Part shown: positions 7,534-14,970 of the stretch, one piece after another
Position numbering within the stretch: the stretch's first letter is position 1
How the letters are laid out: each line of letters begins with the position of its first letter
Virus record (IMG/VR): IMGVR_UViG_3300038678_000070
Span: 1 to 56,648 of that record
From: a virus
Reading direction: 5' to 3' (one strand)
DNA length: 56,648 nt
The notes under the pieces: generated by a model
Told to the model about the DNA's origin: nothing
Seen by the model: only the letters and a program-made list of their open reading frames with translations
The model's database searches: none
Program-made: the position numbers and the translations under genes

Positions 7534-10500
7534 TTAGTTATTTTGGAGATTTTGCTGAGGATGATACGGTTTTAATACCGTTTAACACCTTCAGCAGTGA
7601 CGATCCATCAGCCTCGGTTACTATCACAAACTTGGCTGACGCTGACATCAAGGTCCATAAGGATGCCAGTCTGACCCAGATAGTTACCGATGGGGCAACT
7701 GTGGTCATCAACTTTGACAGCATCACCGGTAATCACATGGTGACAATTGACACCAGTGCTGACGCCGCTTACGCTACCGGGTCTGAATACGCAGTCAGAG
7801 TTGAAGGGACAACGGTTGACGGTGGAACTATCAACGCATGGATCGGGGCATTCTCTATCGAACGAGCTGGAGGAGCCTTGGCTGTTACTAAGTTGATTCA
7901 AGCCGCTGTCATCACGAACGCCGCAGGAGATGATGTTGCCGCTGATATCATCGCTATCAAAGCTGAGACAGCTACTATTGTGGCGGATACGAATGAACTG
8001 CAAGGGGATGATGTGCCGGGCTTGATAGCGGCTGTGCAGTCAGACACCGATGATATTCAAACTCGCCTTCCGGCTGCTCTAGTTGGCGGTCTTATGTCAT
8101 CCGATGTGACGGCAATCAGCACAGACACAACTGCCGCAGACAATCTTGAGCTCCAATACGATACAACGGGTTTGACCGGGGATACTTTCCCTGCCACACA
8201 GAGCCAAGCCAACGCAACCAGCGCAAGTGCTGGAGGAAGTGTGAATATCGCGGCAACGCATGACAATACAATCACCGACACGATAGATAATGCGGGGGCT
8301 GTTGATAAGGGTTCCGGCCTTGTTGGTATCCCAGTTACAGGGCACGCCTTCATTGCGGGAAATGAGGTCACGATAGCCGGAACTACAAATTACAATGGCG
8401 TGGAGGATATTGTAAGTCAGACTACTAATGAAATTGTCATAACAGCGTCGTTCGTTTCAGAGACTTTTGGTGGCTCAGAAACAATAGTCTCATCCATCAA
8501 GGGTGTTGTATTCGTGGGTTCTGTCCAAAGTGGTACTTTCTCTGCCACTCAAGCTGTAGATGGCGTTTACCATGATATTGATGATGTTGGCAACGTGATT
8601 GATGTTGTATATGAGTACGCTGTTGGCGGTGGCCGGGCGGCGAATCAACTAATTCTTACAGGTTTTGCTCAAGGAAACGGAGACGTAATAACGACCCAGA
8701 TATACGATTTTGTTGGTGCTGATTGGGAGACTATTGGCGTTATCACCGGGGCAAACGGAACAGCCAATATAGTTGTTGATCCTAGAATTTTGTTGAAGCA
8801 TACGGGTACTGGTTCAGATTTAGGGAAAGTTTATATAAGACTCATATCGCTAGCCACAACCCCATCCAATCTCAGTGTTGATGGAAGTACTATTTCCGCA
8901 GTCAGCATAAATCAGACAGCGGGCTACCAGGATGGGCAAGTCTGGGTTAATACAGTTGGCGGAACAGCAGGAACTGAAATCAATGTTAATGGGGTGGCCG
9001 ATAACGCAGTTTTAAGCATTGGAGACGCTTTTACTATCGCGTCAGCTTTGACGCTCAGTGATTTCCACATCATAAATGGGTCAACCATAACGCTTACGGC
9101 ATCTACTGTAAATAAATCGTTCTTTGGCGATAACTGGACATTGGCTCTTGGTGGGCAAAATATAGCTGGGTCTTATTTTGAAGGCTCTAATGTGGTTACG
9201 GGGGTAGGTGTATCGGCGGCGGAAGTCCGTTTTGATAATTGTGAATTTGGGACTGCTTCTGTTCAGCTATTACACGCAGAATCCTGTAGCTTCACTAGCA
9301 CAGTAACAATGACTCTGGCAGGCGATTATCATATTATCAACAGTCAATCAGGAGTCGCGGGCGCCGGAGGGCCGACTTTTACAAAAACAGCAGGGCAAAC
9401 TATCACTACCGAGTGGAGAAGATGGTCGGGTACTCTTACAGTGTCAGGTTTAGAGGCAGGGGATGTGATTACCATCAGTGGTGAACTCGGAACCGTTACA
9501 TTAAACGGAGCCGATGCGTCCGTTGAGATTCGCGGAACCTATAAAGCGTTGGTAAATAACCTCACCGGAAGCCCAACAGTCAACACGGATGGGGCTATCA
9601 AAGGCGTTGATGTTGCGTCAACTCTCGCTGACACAGTAGACATACAATCCCGCCTCCCTGCCGCTCTTGTGAATAGCCGCATGGACAGCACGATTGATGC
9701 TACTGGGTTTGAAGATGCCGCAGTAGATAAAGTTTGGGATGAGGCTCTAACTGGAGCAACTCATGATGTGTCTAATTCGGCTGGTCGTCGTCTTCGCAAG
9801 TTAAATGAAGGATTGGTTTCGACAGATTCTGCTGTTGATGATCCTGGGGCCGCCGCTACAACGACAGTGTTTAATACAGATTTAACCGAGGTCGATGATT
9901 TCTGGAATGACGGTGTGGTGGTATTTACTTCTGGCGCATTAACTGGACAAGCGCGTCCGATTTTGGATTTTGCTAACACTAATGGGCAGATTACTTTGGA
10001 TGAAGTTTTAACATCAGCACCTAGCAACAACGATGGATTTCTTATTGTTGCTACACATATCCACCCAGTATCACAAATTGCTGACGGAGTGTGGGACGAG
10101 GCTACAAGCGGCCATACAACCGCAGGGACAACCGGGAAAGCTCTCAGCGATGTCCTTGTAGACACCAGCACCACATTACAGGGCGAGCTAGACGGGATTC
10201 AGGCTGACACAGAGGATATCCAATCTCGCCTGCCAGCGGCATTATCCAGCGGGAACATGAAGTCAGACTTGCTGGCAATCAGCACAAGTTCTACCGCCGC
10301 TGACAACCTTGAGAAGTCAGCATTGCAAATTATTCCTGGGATAGCAGCAGGAACGCCAAGCACCACAGTTATAAACACCGACCTTGCGGGTGGCGATGAT
10401 ATCTACATCGGCAGGACAGTTATTTTCACAAGTGGTGCGGCTATAAATGAAGCAACAGATATAACGGACTTTGCCGATACAGATGGCGTACTGACCGTGA

Positions 10501-10550
10501 CAGCGTTGTCAAACGCCCCATCATCGGGTGACACCTTTATCATTATATAA
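7530..10550 (+). CDS. Large repeat-containing tail/appendage protein (1006 aa)
   Basis: A long beta-rich protein, poor in Cys, dominated by Thr, Ala, Gly, Asp and Val. An N-terminal strand domain (about 1-110) is followed by a repeated segment, DxxDIQxRLPAAL, at about residues 172, 702 and 892. A second repeat of about 60 residues (TTVxNTDL...FTSGA...) occurs near 770 and 945. Repeats and composition match trimeric tail-fibre or appendage proteins that reach the host surface. The gene starts four bases before the HNH stop. Its C-terminal FIII ends without a recognisable enzyme domain. Confidence 0.75.
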   Translation: MISYFGDFAEDDTVLIPFNTFSSDDPSASVTITNLADADIKVHKDASLTQIVTDGATVVINFDSITGNHMVTIDTSADAAYATGSEYAVRVEGTTVDGGTINAWIGAFSIERAGGALAVTKLIQAAVITNAAGDDVAADIIAIKAETATIVADTNELQGDDVPGLIAAVQSDTDDIQTRLPAALVGGLMSSDVTAISTDTTAADNLELQYDTTGLTGDTFPATQSQANATSASAGGSVNIAATHDNTITDTIDNAGAVDKGSGLVGIPVTGHAFIAGNEVTIAGTTNYNGVEDIVSQTTNEIVITASFVSETFGGSETIVSSIKGVVFVGSVQSGTFSATQAVDGVYHDIDDVGNVIDVVYEYAVGGGRAANQLILTGFAQGNGDVITTQIYDFVGADWETIGVITGANGTANIVVDPRILLKHTGTGSDLGKVYIRLISLATTPSNLSVDGSTISAVSINQTAGYQDGQVWVNTVGGTAGTEINVNGVADNAVLSIGDAFTIASALTLSDFHIINGSTITLTASTVNKSFFGDNWTLALGGQNIAGSYFEGSNVVTGVGVSAAEVRFDNCEFGTASVQLLHAESCSFTSTVTMTLAGDYHIINSQSGVAGAGGPTFTKTAGQTITTEWRRWSGTLTVSGLEAGDVITISGELGTVTLNGADASVEIRGTYKALVNNLTGSPTVNTDGAIKGVDVASTLADTVDIQSRLPAALVNSRMDSTIDATGFEDAAVDKVWDEALTGATHDVSNSAGRRLRKLNEGLVSTDSAVDDPGAAATTTVFNTDLTEVDDFWNDGVVVFTSGALTGQARPILDFANTNGQITLDEVLTSAPSNNDGFLIVATHIHPVSQIADGVWDEATSGHTTAGTTGKALSDVLVDTSTTLQGELDGIQADTEDIQSRLPAALSSGNMKSDLLAISTSSTAADNLEKSALQIIPGIAAGTPSTTVINTDLAGGDDIYIGRTVIFTSGAAINEATDITDFADTDGVLTVTALSNAPSSGDTFIII

Positions 10551-10552
10551 CT

Positions 10553-10690
10553 ATGGCTATTACTCGATTAGGATTATATGGCGGCGCTAGGATACCTTAC
10601 GGTAGTTTCGCTGGGAAGGTAGAAGCTGTGCCGTCAGACCTTGTTTTGCATGAGGGATTTCGCCAAAACGTCGGAAAGATGATGAGATAG
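10553..10690 (+). CDS. Small conserved phage protein (45 aa)
   Basis: A 45-residue ORF two bases after the previous stop, starting MAITRLGLYGG with the pattern YGSFAGK near residue 17. I recall short proteins with this RLGLYGG...YGSFAGK pattern beside tail-fibre genes in many phages; they are presumed minor structural proteins. The ORF ends two bases before the next start, so it fills the gap exactly. Confidence 0.7.
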   Translation: MAITRLGLYGGARIPYGSFAGKVEAVPSDLVLHEGFRQNVGKMMR

Positions 10691-10691
10691 C

Positions 10692-11009
10692 ATGGATGAC
10701 ATCCAAGAGTTTATAGGGAGCCTCGCTGAAGGGTTTTACGGCAGGGGAGAATACACCAAGATGGATAGATACCGTGATTTCAGGCGGTTGTTTCTTGGTA
10801 CTGAGGAAGGTAAGCGTGTTCTTTATGAGCTGATGGGTTGGGGGAAATTGTACGGCGCAATCCCTGCCAACCGTGAACAGCAAGACCGAGATATATTTGT
10901 GATGCTCGGCGAAAGAAACCTTGTCTTGCAATTATTAAGGACAATCAATTTAGAACCAAAAATGAATCCACCTAAAAAAGCAGTCAGTAAAAAACCAAAG
11001 AAAAGGTAA
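10692..11009 (+). CDS. Bbp19-like phage protein (105 aa)
   Basis: The core pattern YRDFRRLFLGTEEGKRVLYE (about 28-47) followed by GERNLVLQLL (about 80-89) matches the Bbp19 family, found just upstream of scaffold/capsid genes in podoviruses related to Bordetella phage BPP-1. The C-terminus is a Lys/Pro-rich tail. Function is unknown, but conserved position suggests head assembly. It lies directly upstream of the scaffold gene, consistent with the family's usual neighbourhood. Confidence 0.75.
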   Translation: MDDIQEFIGSLAEGFYGRGEYTKMDRYRDFRRLFLGTEEGKRVLYELMGWGKLYGAIPANREQQDRDIFVMLGERNLVLQLLRTINLEPKMNPPKKAVSKKPKKR

Positions 11010-11016
11010 CGACGCA

Positions 11017-11913
11017 ATGACCGATGAGACTACAGAAGAAACTACGGAAGACACCACGGCAGAGACGAAAGAAGAAACTACGGAAGAGACTACCACTGAA
11101 ACCGAGAAAACTGAGGAGTCCCCGTTTAGCACTCTCAGGGCCAGCATTACGGATGATAAGATTCGTGCGAATGCAGAGCGTTTCAATAGCTTTGAGGACT
11201 TGGCTAAAGGACACTTGGAGCTACGTCAGAAACTTTCTAAGGGCGGACTGAAACCAGGGAAAGACGCCTCAGACGATGAAATGAAAACTTTCCGTAAAGC
11301 ATGGGATATCCCTGAATCTTCAGATAAGTACGACTTCGGGATTGAGGAAGGCCAGGAATTGTCGGAGACTCAGCAGGAGTCTTTCGACAAATGGGGCAAG
11401 GTCTTCCATGACAACAACATTAGTTCTTCCGCGGCTAAAGCCCTGATCGAAGGTTTTAAGGCTGATATGGTGCAAGAGGCGGATGCTGGTAAAATCATCC
11501 AAGAGGAGTTCGCGGAGCAGGCCTCTAAAGACCTAAAGGAAGACTGGGGCAAGGACTACGATAAGAACTTGAGCGCCGCTAATCGTGGTGCAGTCGAGAT
11601 GTTTGGAGAAGATTTTGAATCAGCTAAAACGATGGAGGTTGATGGCAAGTTCCTTTTGGACCACCCTACTATCGTCCGAATGTTTGCCAAGGTAGGTCGT
11701 GAAATGTCTGAGGCTGGACTCGGAGACTCTATGAGCGATAGCGAGAAAGGCGATGTCCGTGAGGAAATCGAGACTGCTATCACGAAGCGTAATGAAGCTC
11801 AAGCCGCAGGACGTAATAAAGAAGCACAGCGTTGGAGCGACAAAGAACAGGCGCTTTACGCCAAGATGAATGGTAGCGTCGATGTCGTTGGACGATCAGG
11901 GAGAAAAAGCTAA
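11017..11913 (+). CDS. Capsid scaffolding/assembly protein (298 aa)
   Basis: A highly acidic, mostly helical protein. Residues 1-35 are a Thr/Glu low-complexity repeat, followed by a folded region with FNSFEDLAKGHLELRQKL and a W-containing segment near 90, then long helices and a basic, Gln-rich C-terminus (about 250-298). T7 gp9-type scaffold proteins share the acidic N-terminus, helical middle and basic C-terminal helix that contacts the shell. It is located upstream of the capsid gene with only an HNH gene between. The scaffold would fill the procapsid and leave before DNA packaging. Confidence 0.82.
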   Translation: MTDETTEETTEDTTAETKEETTEETTTETEKTEESPFSTLRASITDDKIRANAERFNSFEDLAKGHLELRQKLSKGGLKPGKDASDDEMKTFRKAWDIPESSDKYDFGIEEGQELSETQQESFDKWGKVFHDNNISSSAAKALIEGFKADMVQEADAGKIIQEEFAEQASKDLKEDWGKDYDKNLSAANRGAVEMFGEDFESAKTMEVDGKFLLDHPTIVRMFAKVGREMSEAGLGDSMSDSEKGDVREEIETAITKRNEAQAAGRNKEAQRWSDKEQALYAKMNGSVDVVGRSGRKS

Positions 11914-12395
11914 TGCCGTATATTACTTTAACGCAAGGGAAACGTGCCTTAGTTGATTATGACGACTACCACATATTGAATGCTTTTAAGTGGTATTATT
12001 CAAACGGATATGCCGTGCGCAAGGTACAGAGATTCGGGCGCTCGAGAACCATCCTGATGCACAGGGTGATAAATGACACCCCTAAAGGGATGGAGACGGA
12101 CCATATTAACCGGAGCACGCTAGATAATAGACGGTTGAATTTGCGCTCTGTTACAAATACGCAAAATCATTATAATCGTCATGCTATCCCAAAATCTAAA
12201 TCAAAATACAAGGGGGTATGGTGGCATACTGAGCGGTCCAAATGGGCCGCCCAAATCACATTTGATGGCAAAAAGATCCTCTTGGGAAGGTTTGATAAGG
12301 AGGAAGACGCCGCTGAGACTTACAATGTTGCCGCATACCACCTTCATGGCAGTTACGCATGTTTTAATAAAATTCCGGAGAGTCGCTATGCCTAA
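11913..12395 (+). CDS. HNH-AP2 homing endonuclease (copy 1 of 5)
   Basis: The N-terminal half has the HNH core: LMHRVINDTPKGMETDHIN (about 49-67), RLNLRSVTNTQN with Asn and Arg, and the C-terminal half carries the AP2/ERF-like DNA-binding fold (SKYKGVWWHTERSKWAAQI, LGRFDKEEDAAETYNVAAYHLHG). Four further copies with the same two-domain layout lie on the minus strand. It is inserted between scaffold and capsid genes with a one-base overlap at its start (TAATG), so late expression continues around it. Confidence 0.93.
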   Translation: MPYITLTQGKRALVDYDDYHILNAFKWYYSNGYAVRKVQRFGRSRTILMHRVINDTPKGMETDHINRSTLDNRRLNLRSVTNTQNHYNRHAIPKSKSKYKGVWWHTERSKWAAQITFDGKKILLGRFDKEEDAAETYNVAAYHLHGSYACFNKIPESRYA

Positions 12396-12435
12396 GCACG
12401 GAAGCAAGCCGAAGCCGAAGAAACCTAGAAAATAG
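12388..12435 (+). CDS. Tiny basic peptide (15 aa), uncertain
   Basis: A 15-codon ORF (MPKHGSKPKPKKPRK) overlapping the end of the HNH gene, with GGAG eight bases upstream. It is almost purely Lys/Pro/Arg, like the C-terminal tail of the Bbp19-like protein. Very short basic ORFs before capsid genes occur in other phages. It may be real or a by-product of the HNH insertion. Confidence 0.35.
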   Translation: MPKHGSKPKPKKPRK

Positions 12436-12534
12436 GTCGGGAACTTCGCTACCGGACCAGCAGGTTTGGCCTCGGGTTCCTGTATAAAATAAAACCCTTG
12501 GACCATCTAACGAAGTGTATCTTTTTGTATACAC

Positions 12535-12563
12535 TTAAAAAAAATATGCGTATCTTTTATAAT
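12535..12563 (+). promoter_or_regulatory. Promoter upstream of capsid gene (distal)
   Basis: TTAAAA at 12535-12540, a 17-base spacer and a perfect TATAAT at 12558-12563 form a sigma70-type promoter. It lies beside an inverted repeat (12513-12520 with 12529-12536) that could be an operator or hairpin. It would give extra capsid transcription within the late operon. Confidence 0.6.
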
Positions 12564-12577
12564 ACAGTAAAAAAGTA

Positions 12578-12606
12578 TTGACAATATATCATACACCTGA
12601 TACAGA
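12578..12606 (+). promoter_or_regulatory. Promoter upstream of capsid gene (proximal)
   Basis: A perfect TTGACA (12578-12583), a 17-base spacer and TACAGA (12601-12606). The -10 is weak (three of six), the -35 ideal. With the promoter at 12535 this makes a tandem pair. The leader to the capsid ATG would be about 165 bases. Confidence 0.5.
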
Positions 12607-12608
12607 TA

Positions 12609-12738
12609 GGGTGTCGGATCACCCAATACGGCCCCGGCACCTTATTATAGCGTAACAACACATATCCGAAAAGCCCCGCACAAGCGACGAAACGGCCCCT
12701 GAAAAGGCTACCCCGTCAGCCGCTATTATCTAGCGGCT
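12609..12738 (+). promoter_or_regulatory. Structured 5' leader of the capsid gene
   Basis: The stretch 12436-12780 has no convincing gene besides promoters. Within it, GGGTG/CACCC (12609-12613 with 12620-12624) forms one hairpin, and a perfect 8-bp stem with a 5-base loop (12718-12725 with 12731-12738) forms another, 42 bases before the capsid ATG. A GAGG ribosome site precedes the ATG. The hairpins may stabilise the capsid mRNA or mark a processing site. Nothing else was recognised in the interval. Confidence 0.5.
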
Positions 12739-12780
12739 CCCTCGACGATGTGACCCTCTTAATTTCTTCACGAGGTAATC

Positions 12781-13683
12781 ATGTCAACTTCAATTGACAC
12801 AGCGTTTATTACCGCCTACGAGCGGAAAGTACACGACGTCTTCCAGCTAAACGGAGCAAAGCTCCGCCCAGCAGTACGAATGCAAACAGGCGTTATCGGC
12901 TCAACCGCCGTATTCCAAAAGATTGGTAAAGGCACGGCGACCACTAAGGCTCGTCACGGCACGATCACTCCCATGAACCAGACTCATACGGCACCTGTCG
13001 CAACTTTGGCTGACTTTTATGCCGGTGACTGGGTAGATCGTTTGGACTTGGCGAAAACCAACATCAACGAGCGTGATGCTATCGCCCGTGGTGGTGCTAT
13101 GGCTCTTGGCCGTAAGGTTGACAGTCAGATCCTCACCGCTCTTGACGGCACTTCTCAGACTGTTGTTACTGTCACTGTCACGAACTTTGTTGATGTCCGT
13201 GTTGGTATCACTCAGATGGTAGGTGACTTGGTTCGTCTTGACTCCTATGAGCCCGGCAGGATGTGGGGCGTGCTTTCTCCTGTTGGTTGGGAACGACTGA
13301 TGGGCGTTGAGCAGTTCCAGAATGCTGATTTCGTTGGTCCTAACGGGTTGGAGCATAACAAATCAGTGCCACTGGGAACTCCAATGTTTAAAGAATGGCT
13401 TGGCGTTAAGTGGATGGTTCATTCCGCAGTACCGGGAGTCGGCACCGCCACCTCCAAGTTCTTTGTTTGGAACGAGGATGCCATCGCCTATGCAACCGGT
13501 GAACACGCCGCTAATTTAGCTTCATCAGACAGTGAAGTTTCTGTTGGTGCTGATATTACTTGGCATGGCGACCGTGCGGCTCATTTCGTCAACCATGCTA
13601 TGTCGGGTGGTGCAGTTCTCATTGATGACACTGGTGTTATCGAGGGCAACTGGGCTGATACCACGGCTCCAGCACAGTCATAA
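12781..13683 (+). CDS. Major capsid protein (300 aa)
   Basis: This protein belongs to the podovirus capsid family seen downstream of Bbp19-like and scaffold genes. Recognisable features are the N-terminal helix (FITAYERKVHDVFQ), the early strand GSTAVFQKIGKG, the DRLDLAKTNINERDAIARGG helix (about 81-100) and the C-terminal beta domain. Length is typical for an HK97-fold shell protein without extra domain. It is preceded by two promoters and a structured leader, and followed by a decoration-like gene and terminator, consistent with the need for hundreds of copies per virion. Confidence 0.9.
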   Translation: MSTSIDTAFITAYERKVHDVFQLNGAKLRPAVRMQTGVIGSTAVFQKIGKGTATTKARHGTITPMNQTHTAPVATLADFYAGDWVDRLDLAKTNINERDAIARGGAMALGRKVDSQILTALDGTSQTVVTVTVTNFVDVRVGITQMVGDLVRLDSYEPGRMWGVLSPVGWERLMGVEQFQNADFVGPNGLEHNKSVPLGTPMFKEWLGVKWMVHSAVPGVGTATSKFFVWNEDAIAYATGEHAANLASSDSEVSVGADITWHGDRAAHFVNHAMSGGAVLIDDTGVIEGNWADTTAPAQS

Positions 13684-13696
13684 GGGAGGTTATACG

Positions 13697-13990
13697 ATGG
13701 CTTACACACCGGGTAATCTCACTCAGATCAGTTCAGTGAATGGCTTTTCGATCTATCGTTACGATGATCTTGATGCCAACTCGCTGGTTGATATCGCAGG
13801 TTATTTCAATAACTCTGACGATACCCTGAACATGGCTCCAGGGGACATTGTTCTAGCGGTTGATTGGGCTACGGCAGTCCGAAGCGGAACTATTTCTGGT
13901 TGGGGCATCCACATGGTCATGACCGTTTCAGCGGCAGGGGTAGTTGACTTGGCTGAAGCATTGGCTGGCAACGTTACTAACAGCGACTAA
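13697..13990 (+). CDS. Capsid-adjacent anchor-domain protein, minimal form (97 aa)
   Basis: The ATG at 13697 with an upstream GGGAGG is the true start; the open frame extends further upstream inside the capsid gene. The protein is a single domain with the pattern FSIYRYDDLD...VDIAGYFNNSDDTLNMAPGD. The same domain (Tyr-x-Tyr strand, AGYFNN, acidic turn, L..GD) begins the next two large proteins at 14046 and 14970. Its position right after the capsid gene suggests a head decoration protein or the base that holds head appendages. A terminator follows. Confidence 0.7.
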   Translation: MAYTPGNLTQISSVNGFSIYRYDDLDANSLVDIAGYFNNSDDTLNMAPGDIVLAVDWATAVRSGTISGWGIHMVMTVSAAGVVDLAEALAGNVTNSD

Positions 13991-13997
13991 TCAGGAG

Positions 13998-14033
13998 GGT
14001 GGTCCCTTAGCGGGGGCCACCAGCCTTTCTTTT
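13998..14033 (+). terminator. Intrinsic terminator after first anchor-domain gene
   Basis: A 9-bp GC-rich stem (13998-14006 with 14013-14021, one G-U pair) and 6-base loop, followed by a T-rich tract (TTTCTTTT). It would reduce transcription beyond the capsid and its partner, raising their relative dose. Confidence 0.75.
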
Positions 14034-14045
14034 GGAGTTTAAAAA

Positions 14046-14723
14046 ATGGCTTTTACTACAGCTAACTTATTGAACGTCTATAGCGGACCTCAAGGCTATG
14101 GGATCTATCTGTATAAATCAGATACCGATGCCCGTGCTGTCGTGGAAGCCGCTGGATACTTCAATAACGACGACGACAATCAGGTTTTGGCAGTTGATGA
14201 CATGGTTACGGTCATTGGCGACGAAGGCGGTTACAGCCTTTATGTTTCAAGTCTTTCCTCAGGCGCAGTTTCTACCGGGTCAGTTTCAGGGGCGAGCTCC
14301 GTTCCTTTGGCAGCAGGTAGCACGTTAACATTAACGAAGCTGGCGCACGATGGCAGAACTATCGCTTGGGATACGGCGGCAGGGTCAGTTGTGACTCTTC
14401 CGGCGGCTACTGGTACTGGGATGAAGTTTCGATTTGTGGTCACTACCTTAGCTACGTCCAACGGTCATGAAGTGAAATGTGTCGGTACTGACGAGTTCGT
14501 AGGTCACTGCTCTATTATCGACGTTGACACGGCTGACGCAACGATTTCGTTTGCGGCACAGGCCGCTGACGACTTTGACAGGATCTTGTTTGCTCGGTCT
14601 ACGACTGGACTTGCAACTCCGGGTGACTGGGTTGAAGTTGAAGATATCGTCACTGGATCATGGGCTATCAAGGGATCAGCAGTAGCTACCGGGACGGTAG
14701 CAACACCTTTCATTAGCACCTAA
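14046..14723 (+). CDS. Anchor-domain protein with C-terminal beta domain (225 aa)
   Basis: Residues 1-75 repeat the domain of the 97-aa protein upstream (GYGIYLYKSDTDARAVVEAAGYFNNDDDNQVLAVDD). A short Ser/Gly linker leads to a second beta domain of about 120 residues, starting LAAGSTLTLTK, with strands such as KFRFVVTTLA and EFVGHCSII. The second domain resembles the C-terminal part of the 14970 protein. I infer a head decoration or fibre made of an anchor plus display module. It lies between two strong terminators. Confidence 0.65.
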   Translation: MAFTTANLLNVYSGPQGYGIYLYKSDTDARAVVEAAGYFNNDDDNQVLAVDDMVTVIGDEGGYSLYVSSLSSGAVSTGSVSGASSVPLAAGSTLTLTKLAHDGRTIAWDTAAGSVVTLPAATGTGMKFRFVVTTLATSNGHEVKCVGTDEFVGHCSIIDVDTADATISFAAQAADDFDRILFARSTTGLATPGDWVEVEDIVTGSWAIKGSAVATGTVATPFIST

Positions 14724-14739
14724 GTTATAAATCAGCACA

Positions 14740-14768
14740 CTGGGGGTTTCACGACCCCCAGTTGTTTT
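14740..14768 (+). terminator. Intrinsic terminator after second anchor-domain gene
   Basis: A perfect 8-bp stem (14740-14747 with 14754-14761) with a 6-base loop, followed by TTGTTTT. Together with the hairpin at 13998 it brackets the 14046 gene, suggesting a stepwise fall in expression from capsid to later genes. Confidence 0.75.
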
Positions 14769-14778
14769 GAAGGTTTTT

Positions 14779-14970
14779 ATGTTCAATGATAACGGCACAA
14801 AAATGACTCTTTGCGGGATTTTGAAAAAGATTTCTGAGAGTACAGACGACGAAAAGATTCAAGGAATGCTAAAAGAAGCCACCAAAATAGCAAAGAAGAT
14901 AGATTTGCGATTAAAACACTATTCCCGTTGGTGCAGGCGGAGTGGACAATACCCGGATATGGAATCGTAA
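14779..14970 (+). CDS. Hypothetical small helical protein (63 aa)
   Basis: ATG at 14779 with GAAGG upstream; an in-frame TTG at 14767 is less likely. The product is Lys-rich and helical, with a basic C-terminus (RLKHYSRWCRRS). Its TAA overlaps the next ATG by one base, so it is coupled to the deacetylase gene and may control its translation. Confidence 0.6.
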   Translation: MFNDNGTKMTLCGILKKISESTDDEKIQGMLKEATKIAKKIDLRLKHYSRWCRRSGQYPDMES

